Under the pieces are notes generated by a model. The model ran no database searches. It was not told the DNA's origin and saw only the letters and a list, made by a program, of their open reading frames with translations. Position numbers and translations under genes: made by a program. Below, one piece after another: positions 1-11,900 of a DNA stretch of 64,000 bases (position 1 is the first letter of the stretch; the number at the start of each line of letters is the position of its first letter). Origin of the DNA: Patella vulgata (Eukaryota; Mollusca; Gastropoda; Patellidae); assembly GCF_932274485.2 (NCBI RefSeq), contig NC_065881.2, forward strand, positions 46,696,702-46,760,701. The letters are read 5' to 3'.

Positions 1-102
1 GGATATTACATTATAGTATGATTGTTGTTTTACTTATATAAGTTGAAAGACATATATATATATATATTTTTTAAATATTTCCCCGTCGGATATTGCATTA
101 TA

Positions 103-1511
103 TACTAAACAACAAAAAAAAACGTCAGTACGATTTCAAACTCAAGACAGGCACTTTAATTAAATCATTCTAGAAAATGACTTTTTGTGAACAGTATGTT
201 GACACATTAGTGATTAATTCATCACAATTCCTAGACATTACGAGAGGTTAAGAGTCTGTACAGTCTATACATCACTATCTGGTGTGTCCACCGCGAGGCG
301 AGTGTCAATAACAGCAGCGCAGCGTCTGTACATGGTGTGGACCAGACGATTGATGAATGCAATTGGCACCTGGAACCACACTCTCGGAAAAGACTGGCAC
401 AATCCAACGGCTGTCTCGGTACGACGTTATTAAGTCTCCTCTGAATTTCATCCCAAAGATCTTCAATCGGGTTTAACCGGACAAAGGGCTGGCCAGTGCA
501 TAACGTTGAACCGTTCTACGGTTCTGCTGTAGAAATTTAGAAAGTCCCGAGTAACTCTGGCGGTGTGGACACGGGCGTTGTCATGCTGGAAAACGTTGTT
601 TCGATGACGTGCGAAGCTTGATCGATGTAGCGCACTGCTGTGATGCCGCCTCCTCTCCCGGACCAAGATTTTGTAACACCACAGGACCCACTCCCTGCAG
701 GTTCAGACCGATTCCAACCCAAACCATTATACTTGGACCTCCCCATGAGTCTCTTTCCATGACACATTGGTCAGAATAACACTGGCCACGTCGACGCCAT
801 ATTCTGGTCCTGCCATCTGCAGTTGATACGCAATACCGACTCTCATCTGTGAACAGAACAGTTCTCCATTGCCCGTGTCGCCAGTTCTGGTGTTGTTTGG
901 CAAACTGTAGACGTTCATGTCGATGGCGAGGGGTGAGGATCGGTCCACGGTAAGGTCTACTGCAATGGATGTTTTCGTGAGAGGTCGGCGCACTGTATCG
1001 GTACTGTCTGACGTGCTGTCTCAGATGCCTGTGTGAAGGGATTCTGCACCTGCTGTCGCACAACATGGCGGTCTTGTCGCCTTGAGGTAACCCTTTGTCT
1101 ACCAGTTCGGGGCGATCATCCGTGGTGTTGGTGGCCCGAAAGCGTTGCTGGAGCCTGTAGATAGTCCGAACATTGACTTGGAAGTGATTAGCAATGGCCT
1201 GGGCACTGTGGCCTGCGTCGAGTCTTCCACTCGCCTGGTTCTTCTGAGCTGTCGTGAGTCGTGGCATGCTGCTGACGTTGTAGTGTGAATGATTCAACCA
1301 GGTATGGCGGTGCATTTTATAGGGCTGGCCCCGGTGAACAGCACGTGCAACATGAGTTACATGAAAATCATGGAGAACACATTACCATCTCAATTCTGTG
1401 TTTGGGAAGGAGCCTTATTACCAAATATACAATAAAAACATTTGGCAAGTTTTAAGCAATGCGTCTATTCAGAGTAACATACCAACCTGACGTTTCTTTT
1501 GGTGCTTAGTA
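103..1511 (-). mobile_element. Tc1-like DNA transposon, family T1 copy 1, decayed
   Basis: The ends are imperfect inverted repeats reading TACTAAAC and TACTAAGC inward, each followed within ~15 bases by AACGTCAG, and TA dinucleotides flank both sides. The minus strand encodes a transposase starting MPRLTTAQKN near 1267. A helix-turn-helix is visible (IANHFQVNVRTIYRLQQRF), then the first catalytic Asp (LFTDESRY), the second (FQHDNARVH) and the third, Glu (LNPIEDLWDEI). These three blocks lie in different frames, so the gene is frameshifted and inactive. The spacing, judged with the copy at 54.9 kb, fits DD34E of Tc1 type. Confidence 0.9.
581..1266 (-). pseudogene. Tc1 transposase, N-terminal and central part (family T1 copy 1)
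   Basis: Open frame on the minus strand inside the element at 103-1511. It holds the paired helix-turn-helix DNA-binding region and the first catalytic Asp (VLFTDESRYCV) plus the IMVWVGIG strand. The catalytic core then continues in another frame (463-666: QHDNARVHTARVTRDF), so the product would be truncated. A ~0.7-kb copy at 55.2-56.0 kb on the opposite strand confirms that this is a repeat family and not a host gene. Confidence 0.8.
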
Positions 1512-1699
1512 TATCATGCTTTTTGTTCTACTTATAAGTTGAAAGACATGTGTTATACAGATTGTTATCTTGACAAATTATAATTTTTATAAATTATAAA
1601 ACACAGGTTCAAGTGTGTCTCTTAGTACATGTATACCAAATATATGTGATTATTATTAGAGTTGAAAGATGCGTTTTATTACAACTGATTACAACAATT

Positions 1700-2410
1700 C
1701 ATTAAGTTGAATGCTGTGCGATGTGGTGTTTATTTCAATATGATGCATGTGGATAGTTCCATCATTATCAAGCTGAACGATGTAATGATTATTACAATTA
1801 GATAGTTTCATCATTATCAAGCTGAACGTTGTTATGATAATTGTAACTGATGCACGTGGATAGTTTCATCATTATCAAATTAAACGATGTAATGTTTATT
1901 ACAACTGATACACGTGGATAGTTTCATTATTATAAAGTTAAACGATGTAATGTTTATTACAACTGATGCGTGTGGATAGTTTCATCATCATCAAGTTGAA
2001 CGATGTAATGATTATTACTGATACAAGTGGATAGTTTCATCATTATAAAGTTAAACGCTGTAATGTTTATTACAACTGATACATGTGGATAGTTTCATCA
2101 TTATCAAGCTGAACGATATATTACAACTGATACGAGAGAGAGAGAGGGGGTGTTGAGTCCACTCCATACAAACTAGGTCATTTTGGGACTAACATATGGT
2201 TCAATTTTATTCCAATAATTCGCTTGCGTGGGAGGGAACCGGATGACCCGGAGAAAACCCACGGGGTTGGACAGGCGACCCTACTCCTTGTCACGTACAA
2301 CTGGGGAATCGAAACCACACCGGTTGACTCAATGACAGACCTCACTATACAGCGCGCAGCGCTAACCATTCGGCCATCCAACCCCCCTACAACTGATACA
2401 TGTGGAGAGA
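1700..2410. repeat. ~57-bp minisatellite, about seven copies, interrupted by a SINE
   Basis: The motif gtggatagtttcatcatt recurs at about 1749, 1800, 1858, 1916, 1974, 2029 and 2087, spaced 50-58 bases. Each unit also carries aacgatgtaatg and ttattacaactgat. The array breaks at 2134, where a SINE inserted, and resumes at 2388. Single diverged units reappear near 2930-2970, 3105-3150 and 3240-3280, so the array once extended further. No coding potential. Confidence 0.85.
2134..2387 (-). mobile_element. SINE-1, tRNA-headed, full length, with 12-bp TSD
   Basis: On the minus strand it opens with a tRNA-like head: box A-like TGGCCGAATGGTTAGCG and box B-like GGTTTCGATTCCCC. A conserved body follows (GTGGGTTTTCTCCGGG, GACCTAGTTTGTATGG). 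The target-site duplication tacaactgatac is exact at 2122-2133 and 2388-2399 and belongs to the minisatellite, so the SINE landed in a repeat unit. Other members lie at 21536-21790, 43868-44012, 56612-56775, 58424-58697 and, with an internal deletion, 22435-22600. Confidence 0.9.
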
Positions 2411-4012
2411 ATATTTCGCATCATGCTGGACGATCTGAAACTTGGCGTCCAGGTGAACCTTGCAATGTTTTTCATAACACTCGGAAATGAAATGACAAAT
2501 ATAAAGTGAACTGAAATGAATGAAAAACCGCATTTGTTCGAGGAAAAAAATTAATAAAACTAATTTTATAATATTACATTTTTTTTAAAAAAGGAGTATA
2601 TATAATATTTATTACTGGTGCATGTAGAATGTATTGAAAGTCCTGCTAACCCGTAAGCGAAAAGCAACGTTTACATTTTGCTTCATAATAATGCTTAAAC
2701 GATGTGAGTGTAAGCAGATGGATATAGTTTCTTTTATTTGGCACATTAAAATTAGATATTATAATAATTTTTTTTTTAACAAAAAAACCCCTCAAAAACA
2801 AAAGAAACGAAAAATAAACCTTGTATAGACAGGACATACAGGCAATATATCTTCCGGGGTATCAAGACTGTTGACAAATTCAAATCTATGCGCCTATGTG
2901 ATTATTACATAATTACATGAATGCATGCTAGAGTTGAACGATGCGTGTTTATTACAACTGATGCATGTGGACTGTGAAAAAAATATTTTTCCCAGGACGC
3001 CACTGTGACCTTTTGACAGGACGTCATGGCTGAAGGAAAAGAAGTCTGGAAAAATAATAATACTCCATGATTATTACATGTGTGCTGACCATTCAACAAC
3101 TTAGGAATTGAAAGATGTAATGTTTATTACAACTGATACATGTGGATAGTTTCACAGACTCTAGTTCATCTCTAGTAAGACCATAACTATGTGATTATTA
3201 CTATTAAACATAATTACGTACCAGTAATCAGTACTATAGAATTGAACGATGCGTGTTTATTACAAGTGAGGCATGTGGATTGGAATTTTAAAAAAAATAT
3301 ATCTTTGCCGGGACTTCGCTAGTTGTAGATGCCCACGTTATTGACCTCAACGTTGTGTAATTGTTATTATTTATAAAAGTGGATTTGATTCATTGAAAGT
3401 TTACACTAAACCCTCATGGTACACAGGCAACTGAGTTCATCAACTGAATACTTTAGTTAGTTTTGGTATTTAAAATGCAGATTTTGATGTACCCTTGAAT
3501 TCTGTTCAATTCTGGTTGGGTAGTAGATTAGCCTGTCCCGTCAAACTGACTTAAAGATCTCTTTAAACTGTTCCGGTGATCGATGCCATTCTAGTTACCT
3601 GGTCCAGTTTCATAATTACCACGTACATAATGTTATCCCCAATTCTGAAATTAAACATAACACAATAAATGGAATAAAATAATGAAGTTTAAAGGAGCTT
3701 GGATATATACGCCCACACATCAGCAATGTCTTGACAGCAGCTTTTCTGAAAGAAAAACTTGGATTTTGATCAAATCAAAAGCTGGGATAACTCTGGAGTG
3801 AAAGCCACATAATGCCGAATATCAATAGTGTCTGTCCTTTCATGGTGGCAATGCTTCACATCACATTTGAATAGAATATGTTATCAATTGTAGCCCCTAT
3901 CGCGTTCATAAGGTGTTTGGCAAAGAGGAAATAACTCCCGTGTCTTGACCACAATGCTTCACACCAAATTTGAAAAGAATCCGTTAAACACTATAATAGC
4001 CTCAATTGCGTT
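2411..4012. other. Gene-free stretch with scattered minisatellite remnants
   Basis: AT-rich sequence with no open frame that resembles a protein. Isolated units of the ~57-bp minisatellite occur around 2930, 3105 and 3240. Nothing else is recognisable. Confidence 0.6.
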
Positions 4013-4013
4013 C

Positions 4014-4345
4014 AAAAATGAAATGAAATGAAATGGGGTTTAACGTCCTACTGTTCTGCCCCTATACTGGAGGTCGGGCGTTCGATCCCTACATTGGCCG
4101 AGAAAGTTCATCCAGATTTTCCAGCGCTGTTTCCCATTGTCGGTGATGCAGGACGGCGGGCCTGACAAGGACATCTGTCTAGTCGTTCGGATGGGACAAA
4201 AAAAAACGAGGTCCCGTGTACATATTGACGTGCATGTAAAAGATCCCTTGGCAGTTGGAATTCGATATAAGAGTAGGCCGTAGTGCCACTGCCGGGGCAA
4301 AATTTCCCTCATAGCACACTGTATGGTGCATGCCCGTCTCCGTTA
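4014..4345. mobile_element. SINE-3 composite: minus-strand tail joined to plus-strand body
   Basis: Bases 4014-4062 are the reverse complement of the SINE-3 3' end (aaatgaaatggggtttaacgtc, then actgttctgc). From about 4068 the sequence reads as SINE-3 in the plus direction: box B-like gttcgatccc, then cctgacaaggacatctg, then gatataagagtaggccgtagtgcc. It ends at cccgtctccgttagcccag without its own tail. The order tail(-)/body(+) is an internal inversion or two abutting insertions. Confidence 0.75.
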
Positions 4346-4654
4346 GCCCAGTTTAGGCACACTGATCCGCAGTGAATATTTGCTTGGCCGCGACAATCAC
4401 TGATAAGGATGACATTGATGCGGCTTAATGAGCTAGAAATATTAACTTTTTTCCTGCGACAAATTAAATTCTAAAATGTTTTTCACCCCATGGCAAAAAA
4501 ATAGTCGGTCTCAAAAAAAAATGCTCACCGCAGTCGGTCTCAGACTAAATGAATTAATGGGGTGTTTTCTGACCATTAGAATTCTGCAAAATCTCTCCCC
4601 AAAGTCCAGGGCATTTCAAAGACCAAGTAAGCGCCCCATTGAGGTAAAGTGCCC

Positions 4655-5255
4655 TCAGGCCCAGTCCTCAAAAATTAAAAGCTCAGTTACATATCGGCGC
4701 TCAATTCCATTATGCCACCATTCTTCAACTTCTTCTCTGTCTTATACTATCTCATCACTATCATATTCACAGTTACAGTTAGTAGTACCACTAGTGAGTG
4801 AGTCGTGGTTCAAAAGACTGCAGAATTGTTAGTTCTACTCTCACAAAACAGGCGACATTGACAGATAGGCCTCAAGATTCTGTCCCATTTCTTATCCTCT
4901 CGTTAACGAGAATTTGGATCCATTTGCCATGACATTGAATAAAATTGTCAGGCCCAGTCCCAAAAATTAAAAAGTCGGTTACACATCTGAATTTTTTTCG
5001 CGCCTGCGGCGCTCGATTCCATTATAACATCATTCGTCCACTTCTCTGTTCTCTTATCCTGTCTCAGCACTATCATATTCACGGTTATACTGATCTGCCT
5101 AGTTATGTTAGTAGTACCACTGGCACTGGTGTGTGGGTCGTTGGGCGTCAGGCTATACAAAAGTTCTGTCAATTCTTGCAAAACAGGCGGAATTGATAGG
5201 GGCAGATCTCGAGATTTTGTCTAATTGACTCACATTTCTGGTCATCTCGTCCACA
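4655..5255. repeat. Direct tandem duplication of a ~290-bp segment
   Basis: Two diverged copies, ~4655-4890 and ~4947-5255, share in order: cccagtccnaaaaattaaaa, gcgctc(a/g)attccattat, cactatcatattcac, gttagtagtaccact, aaaacaggcg(a/g)(a/c)attgac and a closing tcaagattctgtc or tcgagattttgtc. The short open frames across it are not conserved between copies, so no gene is called. Confidence 0.7.
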
Positions 5256-5496
5256 AGAATTTCTCCAAGCAATGACCTCAAATGCCAAGATATTTACTCA
5301 ATATTTCAAAATTTTCTCAGGTTGCTCAGTGTTATAGGCACAATCATATATGACATAAACTTTATGTTAACTTAAAAACTGCTTTCCAGCGAGACAACGA
5401 TCGGCAATCAACTATATAATTATACAATACCATCTATGTTCTACCGGAACGCTTAATGTTATAGCCAGTATTATGTTGACATTCATTGTGGGGTGG

Positions 5497-5710
5497 GATT
5501 GTGGCTGGGGTGGCGCCCTAGATTTGGACCCCCCCCCCCCCGACCCCTATCTAGATCCGCTACTGCACATGGCCCATACAAAACTCGCACCTGTGGTGCT
5601 CTGCCCCTGACTGCGTCACTCGTACTAGGGGTATGGGCATCAGTCGGTCGCATTTTGGCTAAACACCCCCCCCCCCCCAAACAAAATCGTTATGTACGCC
5701 CCTGGTGACT
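5497..5710. repeat. Low-complexity C-rich patches within degraded transposon-like sequence
   Basis: Two poly-C runs (around 5529 and 5667) separate sequence containing ctagatccgctactg and, at the right edge, gtacgcccctgg. Read inward these resemble hAT-type ends (CAGTAGCGGATC, CAGGGGCGTAC). No 8-bp duplication is readable, so the boundaries and classification are tentative. Confidence 0.35.
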
Positions 5711-6145
5711 TCAGTATCACTAGTTGTACTGAATCCACCTCAAACGGTAGTCCAACTACAAATTATGATATAAATAAAACCTCTAAAAGTATAAATGATT
5801 TTAGAGGAGAAGAGAAAGGTGTTAAAGCAGCTAAACATTCTATTCAATACTATATATAATATTCGAAATTAAAAACACGAATTCAATATTGGTCCATTTT
5901 CATCAATATCAGTGTAGTTATAACACCGTGAAAATGTGTGATCCTACAATAGTTAAGACACAGTGACCATTTAAAAATCGGTACACGACTCGTGTACTCT
6001 ATGGACATAATAGTTTCGAGCGCCATCTGTAATAAATAAAGAAAACCCTATTCCAGAAGAGAATGCAGAAGCAATTAAAAACGGCAGATTCAAACACGAC
6101 AAAATAATAATATTAAAAAAAAACGTCTGGACTAAGCCACTAAGC

Positions 6146-6462
6146 CAATGATTCTCAACCAGTCTGCCGCGATATCTTCCTAAGTGTGCCGCGAAATTTT
6201 GGATGACACACTTAGAAAATTCCTCACTAAAGAAGCTATTTAACTGATGAAATTCGAATGACTGCAATAAATTAAGTTCATAGCTGTGTTTTTTATTATT
6301 TAGTTTGAGTCATTCTATGTGTCTATGACAAGTCTGACGGTTGTATGCCATGTTTTTATTTTGCAAAATTCAAATATTTTTCATATAGTTAGCCAGGTGT
6401 GCCGCTATTTTTTTCATGTGTTACAAGGTATGCCGTTGGCAAAAAAAGGTTGAGAACCACTG
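6146..6462. mobile_element. Non-autonomous hAT element with SPIN-like termini, 317 bp
   Basis: The left end reads caatgattctcaaccag and the right end, read inward, CAGTGGTTCTCAACC. An exact 8-bp target duplication, cactaagc, lies at 6138-6145 and 6463-6470. The end sequence and 8-bp duplication are hallmarks of the hAT superfamily; CAGNGGTTCTCAACC is the kind of terminus seen on SPIN-type hAT elements. The interior (tgtgccgcgaaattttgga) has no open frame. Confidence 0.85.
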
Positions 6463-6519
6463 CACTAAGCAGTCGCAAACGACTGTCGTTCAATTTGGAC
6501 AGTTAGCGTAATTCACTAA

Positions 6520-6695
6520 AGGAGTTACTGTCCGATATGCGCCTGTATCGACAGGAACCGGGATCTTTGGGATATAGACCTATATTTCAAGATTCGGCAA
6601 AATCGGATAAAAATTGTGACCTGTAGGGTGGCCACAAACAAATTGTGGACGTCCAGACGGCCAGAGGTGACAATAGTGTGCGTATAAAAATGTAA
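6520..6695. repeat. Fragment of tandem-core family A, 3' end
   Basis: One core-like unit (gttactgtccgatatgcgcc, then atcggataaaaattgtgacc) is followed by the family tail: the small palindrome cacaaacaaattgtg, a gacg-rich stretch and gtgcgtataaaaatg. The same unit is tandemly repeated at 42120-43015, and the same tail closes the array at 35190. Confidence 0.65.
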
Positions 6696-6699
6696 GGAA

Positions 6700-8848
6700 A
6701 GTGGTAATATAAAGTTAATTATATGTTTTTAAAAATTATAAACATAGGCACAATTATTGTGGGATATCTTTTTCAACTGTCACTGATCATTTTAAAAGGC
6801 GTTCTGTCTTTATTGTCCTGTATTGTTTTGGTTACGCAAATCAATATTTTTATGGCCACCTTTTCGAATGTTGCCTGCTTAACACAGCCCACACCCTCAC
6901 CCACAACAAATAGTCTAAATAGTAATACCGGTAGTCTAATCACATCTACTATGTAAGGGGTTATCTCATATCGGTATATTTATTACTGATACACGACCGT
7001 GACCATAATCCATGAACAATTTTCGCGTTAATCTAACTCTACTATGATAATAATACAGTGGCCTATATATTTACCTGTGCTAATGAGCGTTCATAGTTAT
7101 GGCTGACAATGTTTTGGTAATCGCTATGGTGATGACGTCAGCAAATGGATTAGTGAAGACACAACAGCAAATGCGAGATAATTTTATGGATAGACCATAA
7201 TTAATAGTGGTAATTCGTTGACAGATATATATATATATACATATAGATACAGTAAAACTATTCTAATAATTGTACAATATAAACGGTGCGGACCGTGTGT
7301 TTCAAGAGAGGTTTGTTTATTTTTTAATTGTTTTCTAATTTGATCCATCCAAATATAGCTTATAATCTACTTCTACTAGTCGTTCATCGATTCTACCAGG
7401 TCTGATTATAATTAATTAAGTGATTTTTTTTATTTATCTGTGTATATATAGATCTATAGTTTTATGTCATTTTCCTGTTTTATAATGGCGTGCTTGTTAG
7501 TGGCCTTCTGCACAATTTTTAATCCCTTGGCCTTGATTTCCACTTTGTAGGCTATAATTTATATGTTACAATGTTAGCCAATAATATAGACTATTTTTAA
7601 ATTTGTTGGTGTCCTATAACCTCACTAATCCGACCCGCGTGACTCCAGGACAACGGTATTCATAAGCAATCAACCATGGGTCTATTTTAGGTATGCACCT
7701 TTCCTGAAGTCTTACCTTACACGTAATTTCAAGAGTTGTATAGTCTAAGTACATGTGTCTTACGGGTGCTTTGTGTAACGAGGTCATGAACTTTAATCAT
7801 TATTCACTGCACGTGCAGACATATCCTAACGTGCGACCGACAAGAATAAGTATAAGTGGAATCAGATGTTCGGTGACTTGTACTAATCAATTTTATAAAG
7901 TTTTGTTTTCAAACAAAAAAAGCCAAGGGCAACATGTATATATTATGTAGGTCTATTGATCCAGCATTTCGCAATAACACTAGAAGTTAATATATTCTGT
8001 GATAAAGTGTTGTAAAAATTCAGCTTTGTTAAATGTAATTGTCATAGTATTTCGCAATACCATTTGAATAAGCACGGGAACAATTTGTTGTCATAACACA
8101 GTTTATAAAAATATATCTAAATTCACTAGATGTACGAGTATATTAACGTCTCGTCATGGAGATTATTTTATCATGAAAAAAGGAAATGTTTGATGGTGGT
8201 ATTATCGTCATTTGGTTTTGTAGTATAACTAGTCTTGGATTCAACCAGGAATGTAACTCAAGTATAACGCTAAGTGCCATTTTTTGGTTTGGTTCCAGGT
8301 TTGCCTGTCAAAATTAAATGCTATGTTAAAATATCTTTCCTTGTGACTAAATGTAAGAAATAAACTAAACATATTAATATCAATGATGTTAAATTAAAAA
8401 TGCATCTAGTGACAAAACGAAATGTCAAAAGTCAAATATAAAATTTGTCTAATGGTAATTGCCTAACACTTTCTTTTCTTTCTTTTCTGTAACATATAAA
8501 TACCCTATAACAGTATTCAACTTGCCATGGCTCTTTTATAGATTGATATGTTTATTTATTTCACGCTTTGCTTTTTATCATCACCATGCAGGAGCTAAAC
8601 CTCTTGGATTCAGGTTGAAAAGAAAGTATTGTGTTGGATTTCGATCTGATGTGCTATTTCAGTTTGTGATGAGACAAGCCCAATAATGTTTTGTTTTGAA
8701 AGATTAAGCAGACGTCGTCCTGTTTTCAAAAAGTTCCACCTTCTTTGTCTTTCTTAATATCAGTGGAACACAAAATCGATTATGTATTAACACTAGCTTT
8801 ACCTATTATTGACACAAAAGTTTGAATAAAGAGATTTTTGTCCCACAG
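6700..8848. other. Gene-free stretch upstream of the coiled-coil gene
   Basis: AT-rich sequence with short unconserved open frames only. It probably holds the promoter and untranslated 5' exon(s) of the plus-strand gene, since a pyrimidine-rich acceptor ends at 8848, but I cannot place a transcription start. Confidence 0.5.
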
Positions 8849-8977
8849 AACTAATCAATTTAATTTCCATGAAGCTCATATTTTAAAATTTGACCCAATC
8901 AAAGAGAGGTCTCGTCACTTCAAACCATCTTTCAATTTTTTGCTGGTTTACACGTGCTTTACAGATAGCAGATTGGT

Positions 8978-11900
8978 ATGGGTGTCTGTGCTTCTCAACA
9001 AAGCACTGCTACGTCACCAAAGTATGGCCAGGCGTACCCCAAAGCAACCTATCCACAGCAGCAGACACAACCACAGCACCCACCACAACCACAGCCACAG
9101 CCGCAACCACAGCACCAACAGCATACCACTCATAATCAATCACAGGTTTTGAATAATATATTTACTAATAACCTTACTTTTCGATCACCTTTCTTGAATA
9201 TGTGATCGTACGGTCCATTTTTTAAAAAAAAAAAAAAATAATATCCTAACTGCAAATCTTTTATGCGTTTTTTAAAGTTTTGATTTGGATACTTAAACCA
9301 ATCTAACAGTGTGATGTTGAGTGTGCTATTTTTAAAAATCATTTTTGCTTTGCTTCCAATTATGTTGCACTGCATTTTATTTAATAAGCTGTGCTGTTTC
9401 AACAGTCATGGTGTATTATTTTTTAAAATGCAAGATGTCTGGCATATTATGATAAAATACTGTTAATATCTTGAAGGTTAACCAAAGAACACAGCCAACA
9501 GCACCGCCATTAGAAGAAAGAACACCACCTGAAGGCCAAAACGCACAAAGTCGACCACAACAAGATCCAAATATGGAGGTAAGTACAGTAGTCTACATGA
9601 GGTAATGGTTTCCACTGCATGAAATACCACTTTCTCATGTTCTAGAAACACTGATGATTGATATAACGGATGTACAACCCTTGGGTTTGTTACTGGCTGC
9701 AGCAAAATAATATCTTTGACCATGGTATAAGACAACCAGTCAGATGTCTGGATAATCCAAGCCTTTCAAATGTTTACGTGGTATATTCTGCATTACGTGC
9801 CGTATTGAATGGTGGGATAAATTGAAGTCTACCAATTATAATCTTCACATACACAGCCAACAACAAATATAACGAAACGAAATATTAGTAGGATTTTAAT
9901 TAGACTGTTTCTTATCATTGGCAATTAGGGGTGTCGTGCTTTTTCAGATTTTTTTTCCGATGTGAGGGGTTTCCGATGATTTGAAATCATTAATGCCTTC
10001 CTTGTCCTATGTAGATTGGGACCAATGTTATGTCCTAAATTAACCTACTCAGTGGATATTTTATGTCTTTTATTCCTTAACTTACAGAAACATTCACCGG
10101 AAGCAACGTTAAATATGTTGAAGAGATATATAGAATTAGAAGGCACCATACGACCATTAGAAAGTAAAAATGTTATTGGTACGTTTGCTATTAAGAAAGA
10201 AGGTGTGTCTGATATTGACAAATCATTAACACAAATTGAAGGACATTATAAAGCTGCCTGTGATAAAGTGTAAGTTTAATGAAGATATTAACACATTTTG
10301 TACACCAACGAATAACCACTGGTCTATTATTATCCCCTGATATAGGATCCGACCTGACTTAGTGAGTAAGGTACTGGCTAGCTAACCTGAGGTCCAGGGT
10401 TCGATCCCGTTATTGACCGATACATTTCATCGTGATTTTCCTTTTCGTCGTTTGGATGGACAAATGTCGGGGCCCTGTGTACATGTTGACATTCACGTAA
10501 AAAAAAAATTATCATCAGTTGGAATTCGAAATAAGAGTAGGTCGTAACGCCGTGGTCCCGTCAAAATTTCCCTCATAGCCCACTGTGTGGCGAATGTCCG
10601 TCTTTATTAGCTCCAATGTTCCAAAAAAGTATGCCGTTAAACCCCATTTCATTTCACCTGATAATGCAGGCAACCTTTGTAGCTAAATATATTTTCAAAT
10701 GCACTCCTTTTTTAGTCTTTGAATTACCGCTATGTAGATTCGTTTAAATAGCTCATGGTATGGTCGAACGCTTAAATTAACACCAACATGAGGTTGATGA
10801 AATACTCGGTGTGGTGCGCACTGTGTGTTTGGCCCGCCAGATTGCCACCGACGAGAAATCGGAATGTCGGCGACAACTAATTCATGGTTTGAGCATATCT
10901 TTATTCATCTAATGTTTATAATCTACTCATTACACTCTGCTATTTATATTAATTGGCAGTAATTGAATTCTGATTGCTCCGCGAAATATAAAATTGCATG
11001 CCGTAAGTTTTCATGAACTCAGTGACTCTCCTCACGCCAATTAATAATCTTTGCTACAGTGCCAAAGAAAAGGCTGATGTGGATAATATGCAAGCACCAA
11101 GTACTAAAGCTTTCTTCAAGGACCAGACCTCCTTTGATGCCAAACTGTCAAAAGAACAGGTAAAATATTTTCCATTCGAGGATATTGATAACCAAGATCT
11201 TCCTAATAAAAGTAGATGCATATCTTAGTAAAGATGTATACATCCATCTGAATTCAAAATGACCTATTGTTATATCACATAATAGAAGAACAGCTGAACG
11301 TATAGTTAAAGTTATTATAACATGAACAGCACGAAATCAAGCATACATGTCAGCTGTCTGCATGTTTAATCAATATCCAATACTGGCATTTTAGAATGAA
11401 ATTACCAAAACTTATTTTCTTCCAGAACATTTGGTATCATCGATAATAAATTATAAATTGCATATGATCTATCGATTAACCTAACTTATAAACCTATAAT
11501 GGTAAATCTCTTTGATCTTTGGGGTATATTCTATGCCCGGAATAACTTAATAACTTGCGGTCTGAATACATAGAGAGTAATTTTAGGTTATTCTTCTGGA
11601 AGTTTTTCTTAAACCTGTATCTGGTTATTCTTCCAGGGTAGGTTTTTTTCCCCATAAGAAAACATGATAATATAAGGTTTTTCTTACTGGAATACTGGGA
11701 TATTCTCATTTTACGTACATGTAAACATAATAATATACGGTTTATAAGCAAGATAAAGTCCTCGACTTCGGTTATACTGGGGAAGAAAGATTTCAGAAAA
11801 AAACATCGATCGAAAAACCTCGTCCTACCGGCCTCAGTTTTTCTTTTTCTTGGGTTATTTTTTTCAGTCGCTCTTTTCCCAGCATAACCTCAGTCTCGTG

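Noticed and set aside
1700-2133. CRISPR-like array
   Set aside because: Units are fully tandem with no unique spacers, and the host is a eukaryote; it is a minisatellite.
4476-4832. 118-codon open frame
   Set aside because: It crosses one copy of a diverged tandem duplication and is not kept in the other copy; no protein features are visible.
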